64,000 nt of DNA from an uncultured Bacteroides sp. (GTDB lineage Bacteria; Bacteroidota; Bacteroidia; Bacteroidales; Bacteroidaceae): assembly GCF_910578895.1 (NCBI RefSeq), contig NZ_CAJTSC010000002.1:62261-126260 (forward strand), in the 5' to 3' direction. Made by a program: the position numbers and the translations under genes. How positions within the stretch are numbered: position 1 is the stretch's first letter; every line of letters starts with the position of its first letter. The notes under the pieces were generated by a model. It had not been told where the DNA came from, ran no database searches, and was given only the letters and a program-made list of their open reading frames with translations. Below are positions 7,925-17,933 of the stretch, piece by piece.

Positions 7925-10369
7925 TTACATTTTAAAAGTATATCTTTTGGTTATCTCAATTTCTTTTTGCTGATAAATTTGTTCAGAAGAACCACCAAGC
8001 ATCAATGTAAAACGACCGGGTTCTACAGCCCACTCTTCATTTTGCATATAGAGTGCCAGTGATTTCTTATCTAACCGGAATGTTATTTCCTTTGTCTCAC
8101 CAACTTTCAAATGTATCCGTTGAAATCCACATAACTGCTTAAAAGGAGTAGTAAAGCTGGCCACTTCATCACGAAGATAAAGTTGAACGACCTCATCTCC
8201 ATCCCGTGAACCTTCATTCCGTACCTTCACTGAAATATTTACCAGGCAGCTATCTTCTGCTTCTACAACCTCCGCCCTCAAATCCGAATAATTGAAAGAT
8301 GTATAGCTGAGTCCATAACCAAAAGGATAGCGAGGTATACCCTCTTCTTCTATGTATTTACTACGATTTCCTTTCCGTTTTGTATTATAATATACCGGAA
8401 GCTGTCCCACAGAGCGTGGTACTGAAATAGTCAAGCGTCCGGCTGGATTATAATCACCGAACAATACATCGGCAACTGCATTTCCTCCTTGCATCCCCGG
8501 ATACCAGGCGTCAACGATAGCATCGACTTCTGCTTCAATACCTTCCAGTAATAAGGGGCGCCCTTTAATCAATACCAATACAATAGGTTTATTTAATTTT
8601 CCCACTTCTCGTATCAGTTCCCGTTGTCTTCCCAGCAACTCAAGAGTAGAACGGTCATAGCCCTCTCCACTCTCCATATCACTGATATGACTATCAGAGA
8701 CTTTTGCTGCACCCGTTTCTTCATACTTTGAAGAAAAATCACGGGCACTGGAACCACCCATCACCATTACAACCACATCCGACTGCCGGACTGCTTCTAT
8801 TGCTTCCTGAAAACCCGATTTAGAAGAATCACGCACAGCACACCCTTTAGCATATATAATATGTGTATCATTGGAAACTTTCTGACGGATACCATCCAAT
8901 ACCGTAACTACCGAAGACTCACTTTGAGGTGCCGTATAATCTCCCAGCATATTGTATATATTATCAGCATTCGGACCAATAACCGCAATAGTCTTCATCT
9001 TTTTATTCAAAGGGAGCAACTCATTCTTATTCTTTAATAAAATGATGGATTGACGAGCTACTTCACGAGCCAATTCCAGATGTTCTGTTGATGCCACGAC
9101 TTGTTCCGGTTCCCGCTCATCAACAAAAGGATGATCAAATAAACCCATATGGAACTTTAGAGCAAGTATCCGGCTGACAGCTTTATTAATCACAACCTCC
9201 TGCACATCTCCCCTTTTTACGGCATTTACCAATTGTCCGGCATAAACATTTGTTCCTAAATCACTATCCACACCCGCATTTACAGCTTTCACTGCAGCCT
9301 CATAATCCGTATCTGCAACTCCATGTTCCCGAAGCCCTCCGATTGCATAAAGATCAGAAACGACAAAACCTTTAAACTGCCAACGTTCTTTCAATAATCC
9401 GGTTAATAAATTAGAATTAGCAGTACAAGGAATACCATCGATTTCATTATAGGAACTCATCACAGACAATGCTCCGGCAGCAACAGCTTCCCGGAAAGGG
9501 GGATAAATAGCTTCTTCCATTTCCCGATTACCAACATGGGCACTTCCTCCATTATGTCCGCCTTCTGTCCAGCCATAAGCAGCAAAATGTTTTAAAGTAG
9601 CGATTACTTTACCTTTAGTCCTTGGAAACTCACCTTGGAAACCTTTTACTAAAGCAGCCCCCATCACGCCATTGAGATAAGCATCCTCACCATACGTTTC
9701 TTCTACCCTGGACCAGCGGGGATCACGGGCCAAATCAAGTACCGGACCATAACCGATATGCGCTCCCTGTGCACTTGCCTCAGTAGCAATAGCACGCCCC
9801 ATTCTTCTGATTAACTCAGGATTCCAGGTACTGGCCTGCCCAATAGACGTCGGAAATACAGTTGTTCCGATAGCCATGTGTCCATGCGGACACTCTTCTG
9901 CCAAAAACAGGGGAATTCCTAAACGCCCATGTTCAATTGCATATTTTTGAAGCATATTTGAAGCCTTGGCTGCCAATGCAGGAGTTAACCCGGTAGTCAA
10001 CGTACGTTGTGTCCACGGATCAGCACGCATAAATCCCCAAAGCGAACCAGTGTGATACTCTTCAATCTCCCGAACCAATTGCTCAGTCAGACGAATTGTA
10101 TTCCCTTGGCGCTCATACATCGGCCATCCTAAAGAAGTAAGCATCTGGCCGACTTTCTCTTCTATAGTCATCTGAGAGAGTAAAGCACGGACACGTTCTT
10201 CTACTACAAGAGTAGGATTCTCATAGATATCAAGATAACCGTTCTTATTCAAATCATAGTAGGATATTCCTGTTTTTTTATCTTTCTTCGGCTTAATATC
10301 ATCTGCTCCTATTAACTGTCCAGATACCATCAAGCCTAACAAAACTAAGCATATGACTTTCTTTTTCAT
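7925..10369 (-). CDS. GH3 beta-glycosidase (probable beta-glucosidase), periplasmic
   Basis: Exo-acting glycosidase of 814 residues with a cleavable signal peptide (about residues 1-21). Domains in order: a short DLNKNGYLDIYE segment (39-50) that matches a calcium-binding EF-hand-like loop, the GH3 (beta/alpha)8 barrel with KHFAAYGW near 260 and nucleophile D339 in GFVVSDLYAIGG, the alpha/beta sandwich, and a C-terminal fibronectin-III-like domain. It overlaps the GH5 stop by 4 bases (ATGA). In a mannan locus its likely job is removing glucose from glucomannan oligosaccharides, but the family also includes xylosidases and other activities, so specificity is open. Confidence 0.88.
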   Translation of the reverse strand: MKKKVICLVLLGLMVSGQLIGADDIKPKKDKKTGISYYDLNKNGYLDIYENPTLVVEERVRALLSQMTIEEKVGQMLTSLGWPMYERQGNTIRLTEQLVREIEEYHTGSLWGFMRADPWTQRTLTTGLTPALAAKASNMLQKYAIEHGRLGIPLFLAEECPHGHMAIGTTVFPTSIGQASTWNPELIRRMGRAIATEASAQGAHIGYGPVLDLARDPRWSRVEETYGEDAYLNGVMGAALVKGFQGEFPRTKGKVIATLKHFAAYGWTEGGHNGGSAHVGNREMEEAIYPPFREAVAAGALSVMSSYNEIDGIPCTANSNLLTGLLKERWQFKGFVVSDLYAIGGLREHGVADTDYEAAVKAVNAGVDSDLGTNVYAGQLVNAVKRGDVQEVVINKAVSRILALKFHMGLFDHPFVDEREPEQVVASTEHLELAREVARQSIILLKNKNELLPLNKKMKTIAVIGPNADNIYNMLGDYTAPQSESSVVTVLDGIRQKVSNDTHIIYAKGCAVRDSSKSGFQEAIEAVRQSDVVVMVMGGSSARDFSSKYEETGAAKVSDSHISDMESGEGYDRSTLELLGRQRELIREVGKLNKPIVLVLIKGRPLLLEGIEAEVDAIVDAWYPGMQGGNAVADVLFGDYNPAGRLTISVPRSVGQLPVYYNTKRKGNRSKYIEEEGIPRYPFGYGLSYTSFNYSDLRAEVVEAEDSCLVNISVKVRNEGSRDGDEVVQLYLRDEVASFTTPFKQLCGFQRIHLKVGETKEITFRLDKKSLALYMQNEEWAVEPGRFTLMLGGSSEQIYQQKEIEITKRYTFKM

Positions 10370-11664
10370 TTCATCTGAGTGATTTGGTTTATTTCATTCA
10401 CAATATCCGCAACAAGCTTCACTGTAGTGTCGGTATCATATACAGAATTCAACCCCTGCTCTTCTTGTCCCGGGTCCCCCATATAGTCATCTCCCTTTTG
10501 CCAGAAAAGATGTTGTGGTTGTGCAAATCCTCCCCAAGCCCAGAAGTTGCATCCTTGAAATACACTTTTTTGCATAGCATGCTCTTTTACTATTTCAAAA
10601 ATTTCTTCATAGTACCGGTCTCTCAGAACTGTAGAACTCTTCCTATCAAACATCACGCTATCTCTCGGCAGTCCAAATTCTTCAAGTACTAACGGTTTAT
10701 TCATTTTTTGTGCTTCCGCAACATGCACATCGATATATTCACGAGTATTTGCAATGGCTTTATCTAAGGTTCCCGGAATATCAGTCTTATCTATCCACCC
10801 CCAATTATTCGGCCAGATGTGGATCGTTGAATAATCTATATTGATATCCTGATGGAGTTTCACCCACAAACCCAAATCTCCTTCACAACCTGCCATACCT
10901 TCCGAACCAACGGAGATCAAGTGATTAGGGTCAATAGACTTAATAAGTGCAGCACATTCAGCTATCCATTTAGCAAAACTCTCCTTATTTCCCTCACCAA
11001 ACGGACGGGGCTCATTACCTATCTGCCATGCCATGATAGCCGGATCATCACTGTATTTCAGCTTAGTATAGCGGTTGACACGACTCACCACCTGACGTAC
11101 ATGATTCTCAAATAATTTATGGGCTTTCTCTGATTTTGCATACTGGGCAACATAGTTTGAAAAAGTATTCCATCCTGCCACTTTAGGCATAGGTACTTCA
11201 CCATGACCACTCCAATAGAGGTATTGTGAATATCCTCCGGACCACTCCCAACTGTTATTTAAGAACAGTACGGCGTGCATACCTCTTTTGCCCAACTCCG
11301 ACAGGAAGAAATCTAAGCCATCAAAAATAGTATCATTATACACACCGGGAGCCGTTTGAAGCGCCGGTTCTGCTTTTGTCATAATTCCATCTATCCCATC
11401 TGCGCCAACTAATACACGCAAATTAGTAATACCATTGGCTTTCATGAAATCAAGTTCTTTAAGCAGGCGTTCCCGATTACCGCCTTGCCCCTGTGATCCT
11501 AATATAGCGGCATACCAGAAATTAGTGCCGATATAATAATACGGTTTATCATTGATAGAGAAACGTCCATCAACAATCTTCACAAAATTATCTGTTTGCG
11601 TAGGTGCTTTCACACATGCTCCCAACAACAGAAGAGTGAAAAAGAGAATACTTATCTGTTTCAT
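10366..11664 (-). CDS. GH5 (subfamily 7-like) endo-beta-1,4-mannanase lipoprotein
   Basis: Endo-mannanase of 432 residues. Lipoprotein signal MKQISILFFTLLLLGACVKA with cysteine 17. The barrel begins with YYYIGTNFWYAAILGS, characteristic of GH5_7, with acid/base E218 in MAWQIGNEPRPF and nucleophile E329 in PLVLEEFGLPRD. It lies between a GH26 lipoprotein (28-base gap) and the GH3 gene (4-base overlap), within the susC-led operon. Expected to act on mannan or glucomannan at the cell surface or in the periplasm together with the GH26 enzymes. Confidence 0.92.
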   Translation of the reverse strand: MKQISILFFTLLLLGACVKAPTQTDNFVKIVDGRFSINDKPYYYIGTNFWYAAILGSQGQGGNRERLLKELDFMKANGITNLRVLVGADGIDGIMTKAEPALQTAPGVYNDTIFDGLDFFLSELGKRGMHAVLFLNNSWEWSGGYSQYLYWSGHGEVPMPKVAGWNTFSNYVAQYAKSEKAHKLFENHVRQVVSRVNRYTKLKYSDDPAIMAWQIGNEPRPFGEGNKESFAKWIAECAALIKSIDPNHLISVGSEGMAGCEGDLGLWVKLHQDINIDYSTIHIWPNNWGWIDKTDIPGTLDKAIANTREYIDVHVAEAQKMNKPLVLEEFGLPRDSVMFDRKSSTVLRDRYYEEIFEIVKEHAMQKSVFQGCNFWAWGGFAQPQHLFWQKGDDYMGDPGQEEQGLNSVYDTDTTVKLVADIVNEINQITQMK

Positions 11665-11692
11665 GGCTATTTGTTTTTTCTATAATATTATT

Positions 11693-12814
11693 TCATTTTG
11701 TCAGAACATAAAAATCCGGTGCTTCATCAGCAAATAAAATCAAAGAGACTTCTTTAAACTGATAAAAATCCGATGCAGCAGGATGTCCTTTATAAGGAGC
11801 AAAACCTGACCAGGTACACAAATAATTCAACTCTACTCCTTCAAAATATAAAATATTCAGTAGTTGTGAATACCATAAAGAGTCTCTAGTCTGCGTTCCA
11901 GTCTCAGTAATAGCAGACAGCTTATTATGTTCCTTGGCATATTTAGTCAGAATGCGAGATTTTAATACGACTAAACTTGTATCTCCACCATCCGGTCTAA
12001 AATCCCAATAATTATCCATACCTACTACATCCACATACTCATCTCCCGGATAGCACTCCAAAAACTCCTTTTCAGTCGTAAATCCACAATCAGGAGAAAA
12101 TGCATATAAAAAGTTATGTACTTGCAGAGAATCCCTTAAATAGGTGACAGTAAAACGGTAGAGTTCTTTGAACTCTTCTACTGTACAATGGTTCCTTCCC
12201 CACCAAAACCAATTTCCATCAAACTCATGCCAAGGCCGAAAAATAATAGGAATCAGTTCACCGGCATGATTCTTAGCATTATGGGCAAAGTCTGCAATAA
12301 TCTTCAAATCGCTTTTAAATGTTTCATGACGTGATCCGCCAGGAAGAATATGTTTCACCACCTGCGTAGTATCATAGAAATTATTCCCCGTAACCGGATT
12401 ATAGTAATGCCAGCAAAAAGTGAGCACATTTCCACGCTCATAAGCAGCATAAAATTTACTCTTGATATAATCCAGATTTTTCGTCTCCCAACTGACCGGA
12501 TTCGTGAAATGCAGAAAATCAAAACTGGCCATGGCCGGATAAGCCCCTGTCACATCATAAGCATCACAACGATTCTGTTCATCACGCCAACGGCTGGTAT
12601 CTGAATCAAATCCATCCATTTCATAATTGTGTTGTCCATATACTACATACTTTCCGGTCATTTGCTTCAGATTATGAAACAGAATAGCAGTTAAGTCGGT
12701 AGCGTGTTTATCCACTAAGCCTAATCTGGTATCTTCCAAAATACGCTGACGAGAAGAGGTACATGCAGAAACTCCACATAGAGCAATCACTATATAAAAA
12801 TATACTCTTTTCAT
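11693..12814 (-). CDS. second GH26 beta-mannanase lipoprotein
   Basis: Protein of 373 residues with lipoprotein signal MKRVYFYIVIALCGVSACTS (cysteine 18). It has the GH26 motifs FRPWHEFDGNWFWWG with acid/base E197 and AITETG with nucleophile E304. It is clearly related to the GH26 at 6122-7234 but is not a recent duplicate, since flanking residues differ widely. Its start overlaps the stop of the 1071-residue gene upstream by 4 bases, so translation is probably coupled. Having two GH26 and one GH5 enzyme in one locus suggests a division between surface endo-cleavage and periplasmic trimming. Confidence 0.92.
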   Translation of the reverse strand: MKRVYFYIVIALCGVSACTSSRQRILEDTRLGLVDKHATDLTAILFHNLKQMTGKYVVYGQHNYEMDGFDSDTSRWRDEQNRCDAYDVTGAYPAMASFDFLHFTNPVSWETKNLDYIKSKFYAAYERGNVLTFCWHYYNPVTGNNFYDTTQVVKHILPGGSRHETFKSDLKIIADFAHNAKNHAGELIPIIFRPWHEFDGNWFWWGRNHCTVEEFKELYRFTVTYLRDSLQVHNFLYAFSPDCGFTTEKEFLECYPGDEYVDVVGMDNYWDFRPDGGDTSLVVLKSRILTKYAKEHNKLSAITETGTQTRDSLWYSQLLNILYFEGVELNYLCTWSGFAPYKGHPAASDFYQFKEVSLILFADEAPDFYVLTK

Positions 12815-15800
12815 TTATAATCTATTTTAATGATTTCAGAAGCATTACTTTCCATATCATCACTGCTAACGGCCGTCACACGATAAAAGTAAGTTCCTTT
12901 CAAAGAAGTGCCGTCCAAATCTATCCCATTATCATAAAAAGAAGTTGTCTGTCCTCCTACAAATGTTATAAAGGAAGAAGCATCCGTTGCAAAATCAGAA
13001 GATTTACTACGATAAATCCGATACATATCCACATCAGGATTTTTTTCCCACTTTAACCGATTACCGGCAGTGAGTCTTACAACCGGAGAAGGTGATTTAT
13101 TACTTCCACTGCCCGTCACAATAATTGTATGGAGTCGTGCAGGTGCGTCTGCCGGATACATAGCCACATTACGGGAATCAGAGGCAGTAATATAATATTC
13201 CATTCCTTGAATAGAAAACTCTTCAGCAGGAACAGTTACCGCAAAAGCAGCTCTTATTCTATGTTTAAACGGTATCTGCTTCCACTCTTTACAACCTATA
13301 GTACGATAATGAAGCACAGCAGAAAGATCTTCAACAGAACGATTATCAACCATAGACAGTTTTATGTTAACATCATGTCCCTGAGCAACCGAAGTCACTG
13401 GAGAAGGATTTACAATCACAGGAGCCTCATTATCGGCATCACCAGCTAAGCAATAATACGGAATACTAGCAAGACTTCTATTTCCATCCGTATCAATCAC
13501 ATATACTGTATAAGAGGCTTTTCCATTAAATGCATCGACATATTGATTAGCACTGACAGGTAGTGATGCAATTTCCTTACCATCCCGGCACACAACAAAA
13601 ATGTCTGCCCCCGGTTCTTCATTACGCCATGTCACCAACGCTCCATTTTGCGTTCCTTTAGCAGTAACATGGGAAGGAGCTTTCACTCTTTGGTATTTAC
13701 GTAATTTATTTATCTTCTCTACGTAATTCTGCTGTACAAAACGGTTCTGTGTACTCATAATATTTCCAAAAGATGAAATGTCATCAATACGGTACAAGAA
13801 ACTACGAGCCCAACTATCCATTTGACCCGGCAAATCAGTCCATTGGTATTTCTCAAACTCAGAATTTAGTGCAATATGGTGTTTAGCACCTGCAATACGT
13901 GCACGTAAATAAGACAAACGTTTCTTCTGCCCTAAATTAGTAACCACAGCCATGCAACTATCAATCGTATTCAATTGCCTTTCAGCCAATTTATTAGCCT
14001 GTATTATATCGTTGAAAGGATGAAAACTAACATATAGAGAATAAATTCCTTTATCTATTTTAACTGGAACAGTCAAGCTTTTCCATGCCTGCCACCCTTC
14101 TGTGTTTTTCACATCAATCGAAGCAATAATAGGTCCATCAAGCTTCCCTATCGAAATAGTAATAGTACCTCCATTTGAGGCAGAAGCAACTCTGAGGGAT
14201 ATGAAAGAAACATCATCTTTAAAATGAACTTGATCATATTTCAACCAATCACCAGCCATTATATAACCTACACATTCCCCTCCCTCATCGCTTGGCGCAT
14301 TTTTTGTTCCTTTCTTTTCCTGAAAGTTTACTGCATCTATCTTCATAAGTTCACCATGTTTTCCGGCAAAGGATAACGACTGAATATTCATTAAAGGATA
14401 AGTATTTACAACTTCATTAAAACCCGGTGTCGCCTGACACTCTGCAAAATCTGTAGCAAATGGTTCATTTTGATTTATAATGGCAGTAATCGGTTTGGCA
14501 ACAGACTCTCCATAATTTGTTTTAGCATAGTCTCCATAAACTTTTTCCGAAGAGTTCAATTCTTCAGCTTCATACCAAGGTGCTTTACTTATATACCACA
14601 TTTTAGGAGAAACCGCATCCGTTAAACGCCAAGTTAAAGCATAAAATCCTTTCATATTCTCCGAAGCTTTCTCATAAGCATGAATTGTTTCTGATAAATC
14701 CACATTGTAAGGATAATAATATTGTGAACTACTCCAATCTCTCTCTAACCATGGACATCCCCAATATTCACGCTCTCCATATATATTCCCCGATTCAAAC
14801 GCTGCGGAATAATAAGATATCGGAGCACAAATAACATCTTTCGGTAGGCGAGCAACAGATTCCGCCGTTATTCCCCAACCTGATACAACAATGTGAGTTG
14901 ACGGTGAAAGCCGCTTCATATCTTCATAAAAACCATCAAAAACCCTCTGCCATTTAGCATAGAAAACGGAATCTTTGCTCCCCTCTGATTGAAAACAGAA
15001 CAAATAGTCCAAATATGGATATTGCTTGGCCAACTGTGCCGTTTGCGCGGCAATTACACCGCGTTCATCGGCAGATACTTGATATTCAGGAAGAATCACA
15101 TCAATGTCAAGTCCTAATCCAATCTTTACTCCGCGCTGATGTGCATAATCTATCACCTTACGAAAAACGGTTTCACCTTTTTCTTTTATCTGACTATTAG
15201 TCAATGTCTCATTATGAAGTCCATAATCTGCTCCAAAATCATAATCATCATAAATGTCAGAAGCCCCAAAACGGTATTCATCAATATCCCATCCCGGACA
15301 CAACCAACCATGTCCTGTTTTTATAGTCGGCATCCACCCTCTGGATAAATAACCATTATATTCAAAATTATGAAAAGTTTCATTATGCCCGCAAAAACCA
15401 TTATAATTATGAATCATAATAAAATTCATACGCATTTTTGCCGCTTGATCAATAACATACCTCCAATCATTCCAGGAATAAATAGTAGCTGATTGCGGGA
15501 AATTGGTCCATGGAAGAAATCCTCTAATACGCATTTGAGGAGTACGTACATCGTTTATCACAGGAAGGTGACCTCTCATTCTTTTTTCAGGCAAGATATC
15601 ACCACTCATATAAAAACGCACTCCCAAATGATCCTCGAGTAAGCCATATACTCCATAAAGTAACCCACAAGGATCTGTTCCGGCAATCAATAAAATACGA
15701 CGACCTGCATTCTTTACTGTTTGAAGTATATACCCTTGTTCTCCTGGCTTCTCTTTTAACTTAAGTATACCTTTCTTTTGCCAATCATCCACTAATGGAT

Positions 15801-16026
15801 TATCTAATGTGGTTAATATAAAATCTGATTTTAGATTTGCCAAGGCTGTCCTCTCGATATTCAAAAGTTTACCGGATAGCTGATAATAGTATCTCTGCAG
15901 TTCCGATGCTGCATAGTTTTCTAATGAGGCTCCACTACCTATTTGTAAAATTTGTGCTTGAACAGGTAGCACTAAAACAGCTATCAGACAATATCCTAAT
16001 AAATATTTCTTCCAATCTTTCATCAT
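12811..16026 (-). CDS. large secreted protein with GH67-like N-terminal fold, barrel, CBM6-like and Fn3 domains; activity unknown
   Basis: 1071 residues with a signal peptide (about 1-24). The N-terminal part (about 25-150: IQ/GS, LYGVYGLLEDHLGVRFYMSGD) resembles the alpha-glucuronidase/GH20-type N-terminal alpha/beta domain. The next part (about 160-520) looks like a (beta/alpha)8 barrel beginning MRIRGFLPWTNFP with IHNYNG and GLGLDIDVILPEY segments. Then come a CBM6-like carbohydrate-binding region (about 580-700, with GYIMAGDWLKYDQV), a helical region, and two fibronectin-III-like repeats towards the C-terminus. The barrel is related to that of the next gene upstream (16023-17813). I do not recognise an assigned glycoside hydrolase family. 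The context makes a side-chain or exo-acting mannan enzyme likely, but this is inference. Confidence 0.65.
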   Translation of the reverse strand: MMKDWKKYLLGYCLIAVLVLPVQAQILQIGSGASLENYAASELQRYYYQLSGKLLNIERTALANLKSDFILTTLDNPLVDDWQKKGILKLKEKPGEQGYILQTVKNAGRRILLIAGTDPCGLLYGVYGLLEDHLGVRFYMSGDILPEKRMRGHLPVINDVRTPQMRIRGFLPWTNFPQSATIYSWNDWRYVIDQAAKMRMNFIMIHNYNGFCGHNETFHNFEYNGYLSRGWMPTIKTGHGWLCPGWDIDEYRFGASDIYDDYDFGADYGLHNETLTNSQIKEKGETVFRKVIDYAHQRGVKIGLGLDIDVILPEYQVSADERGVIAAQTAQLAKQYPYLDYLFCFQSEGSKDSVFYAKWQRVFDGFYEDMKRLSPSTHIVVSGWGITAESVARLPKDVICAPISYYSAAFESGNIYGEREYWGCPWLERDWSSSQYYYPYNVDLSETIHAYEKASENMKGFYALTWRLTDAVSPKMWYISKAPWYEAEELNSSEKVYGDYAKTNYGESVAKPITAIINQNEPFATDFAECQATPGFNEVVNTYPLMNIQSLSFAGKHGELMKIDAVNFQEKKGTKNAPSDEGGECVGYIMAGDWLKYDQVHFKDDVSFISLRVASASNGGTITISIGKLDGPIIASIDVKNTEGWQAWKSLTVPVKIDKGIYSLYVSFHPFNDIIQANKLAERQLNTIDSCMAVVTNLGQKKRLSYLRARIAGAKHHIALNSEFEKYQWTDLPGQMDSWARSFLYRIDDISSFGNIMSTQNRFVQQNYVEKINKLRKYQRVKAPSHVTAKGTQNGALVTWRNEEPGADIFVVCRDGKEIASLPVSANQYVDAFNGKASYTVYVIDTDGNRSLASIPYYCLAGDADNEAPVIVNPSPVTSVAQGHDVNIKLSMVDNRSVEDLSAVLHYRTIGCKEWKQIPFKHRIRAAFAVTVPAEEFSIQGMEYYITASDSRNVAMYPADAPARLHTIIVTGSGSNKSPSPVVRLTAGNRLKWEKNPDVDMYRIYRSKSSDFATDASSFITFVGGQTTSFYDNGIDLDGTSLKGTYFYRVTAVSSDDMESNASEIIKIDYK

Positions 16027-17813
16027 CTCTTCAATTTTGTTTCAAGATAAGACTTCAAATCATTGTATTCTCTCCATAAACGCTGGTTTAAAGAGCTTAA
16101 CACACCTAATTCTCCACGAGAATGAACTCTTTGCATATAAGTCTCAAACATATCTTTCACCGGAGCCGCCATAAGGCTACGATAAGCCTCTTCATATTCT
16201 TCGAACGAACTGGCCGCAACGCCCTGTCTGTCATTCTTCTTAAGAATAAATGCAGGCATCATAGCTTTATCAACCTCTCCCAATAGCAATTCAAAACGGA
16301 ACATTACCATGAAACGTTGCAAATTATCTCGCTGGCTGCCCTCTGTTTTTTTCAGTACCTGTTCAGCAGTCCGAATCAAACTTTCCCGCAGTTTCACATT
16401 TTGATCATCCAATAATCCCCATTCAGGAGTGAAGGCATAAAATTCTGGCGAGGGAACATTCCATTGTATTTGTTTAATATCCATTTGTGCCAACAGAGGA
16501 GCCAATAGTTTTGCAGCCTTATTACCCATATCCTCAGTCAGATATTCTTCATATAACTGTTCTACAGTCTTGTTGTCTGTCTTATTTGAGGCAAAATGAG
16601 CAAATGTTCTAAAATTAAAACGAGGCTCTTCCGTACGCCAGTGAATAGCAATCACCCCATCCAGATTCTGCTTTGCAGCAAGTTTCACATGGTCACGCAT
16701 CATTTCTACACGTGGTTGAAAATGCCAAAGCTGATGATCTCCCTCCAACCAAGGTACTGCCCACACAGTTCTGTTCTTAGCTATATCAGACAAGAATTCA
16801 GGTTGTGGACTTTTTCCTAAATCAGGATTTAAACAACTGAATATAATATCCTTTGGCAGAGCTCTGTCCAGTCCTTTCAATAAGGAAGGTAATTGATGAC
16901 CACCTCCCCATCCTCCAAGAATTACTTTTGCATTCGAACCCTTAGATTTCAAATAGTCCGATGTCAATTTCATATATTCAAGTGCCCAAACTCCGACAAA
17001 ACGGGCTGCACTATCAGCTGCCTCTTTAAAATAACCTTGTCCGGCGTTATATGCTTCAGCAAAAGAAGCATTCTCTAAAGCTTTCTCTATATTCACTCCC
17101 ATAAATGAGTGTTCATTCAACCATAACCAGACATAATCAATATCAGGATAAGTTTCCAAAACATTATCAAGTGCTGCATAATGTATCTCTATCGTTATCC
17201 GGCTTTTTGGATTCGGAATCATGTTAGACTCCCCAGGCCAGTAAAAACAGTCGCCCGCTACATTCAAAGAAAAATATTCAGGAGGAATTACTCCAAATTC
17301 AAATCCCATTGCCATACGTATACCACGTTCATGAGCCATGCTCAAAACATCACGCATCAACGTCTGCGACTTCTCATAATGCTCTCGTGGAGTAGAAGAA
17401 GTTACAGAAGCATCACTACCAAAAGCCTCCGCACCTTCCGGCAAAGAAAATACACGGTCAGTACCGAAAGCATAATCTTTCACTTTCATGGGTAAATACC
17501 CCCAACGTGCAGTAAGAGAATTATCAAAACAAGCTTGAGGAAGAATATCCTTATATTCTATCTTGATCATCGGTTCCACATAAGTGGCATAACGTTCACC
17601 CCCACCGGTATAATTATGAAATCCAATAAAATTAATACCATATTGCTGACATTCGTCCAGATAATCCCGATAGTCTTCCAAATTCCAGCCCGTAGGACCT
17701 GAAAGAAAGTTATGCCAAGGAAGCACTCCTCTAATATTAAATTTCTCTTGTGGCAACAAACTGACAGGTAAACATAATAGGATAAATATATATTGGATTT
17801 TTCGTATCATCAT
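16023..17813 (-). CDS. secreted barrel protein related to the 1071-residue neighbour; putative glycoside hydrolase
   Basis: 596 residues with a signal peptide (about 1-22). After it the mature protein starts straight at the barrel: FNIRGVLPWHNFLSGPTGWN, then INFIGFHNYTGG, MAMGFEFGVIPPEYF, YVWLWLNEHSFMG and VWAVPWLEGDHQLWHFQPR. The RG(F/V)LPW.NF, HNY.G and ..D/EFGVIPPEY motifs are shared with the barrel of the gene at 12811-16026, so the two are paralogues, this one lacking the N-terminal domain and the binding modules. Candidate carboxylates are the E in LWLNEHSF and the D/E in WLEGDHQ. No family assignment can be made by reading alone. It overlaps the next gene by 4 bases and follows the glycan-binding protein gene by 120 bases. 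Confidence 0.6.
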   Translation of the reverse strand: MMIRKIQYIFILLCLPVSLLPQEKFNIRGVLPWHNFLSGPTGWNLEDYRDYLDECQQYGINFIGFHNYTGGGERYATYVEPMIKIEYKDILPQACFDNSLTARWGYLPMKVKDYAFGTDRVFSLPEGAEAFGSDASVTSSTPREHYEKSQTLMRDVLSMAHERGIRMAMGFEFGVIPPEYFSLNVAGDCFYWPGESNMIPNPKSRITIEIHYAALDNVLETYPDIDYVWLWLNEHSFMGVNIEKALENASFAEAYNAGQGYFKEAADSAARFVGVWALEYMKLTSDYLKSKGSNAKVILGGWGGGHQLPSLLKGLDRALPKDIIFSCLNPDLGKSPQPEFLSDIAKNRTVWAVPWLEGDHQLWHFQPRVEMMRDHVKLAAKQNLDGVIAIHWRTEEPRFNFRTFAHFASNKTDNKTVEQLYEEYLTEDMGNKAAKLLAPLLAQMDIKQIQWNVPSPEFYAFTPEWGLLDDQNVKLRESLIRTAEQVLKKTEGSQRDNLQRFMVMFRFELLLGEVDKAMMPAFILKKNDRQGVAASSFEEYEEAYRSLMAAPVKDMFETYMQRVHSRGELGVLSSLNQRLWREYNDLKSYLETKLKR

Positions 17814-17933
17814 TCAAGCTTTTTTAAAGGATAAAAGAGAGGTAGCTCGTTTTTCATAACTGCCTCTCTTTTGAAATTATACTCTCATCTGAAAAACTGT
17901 TCTTTTAACCTTATAAAAGGATATAGCCAGTAC

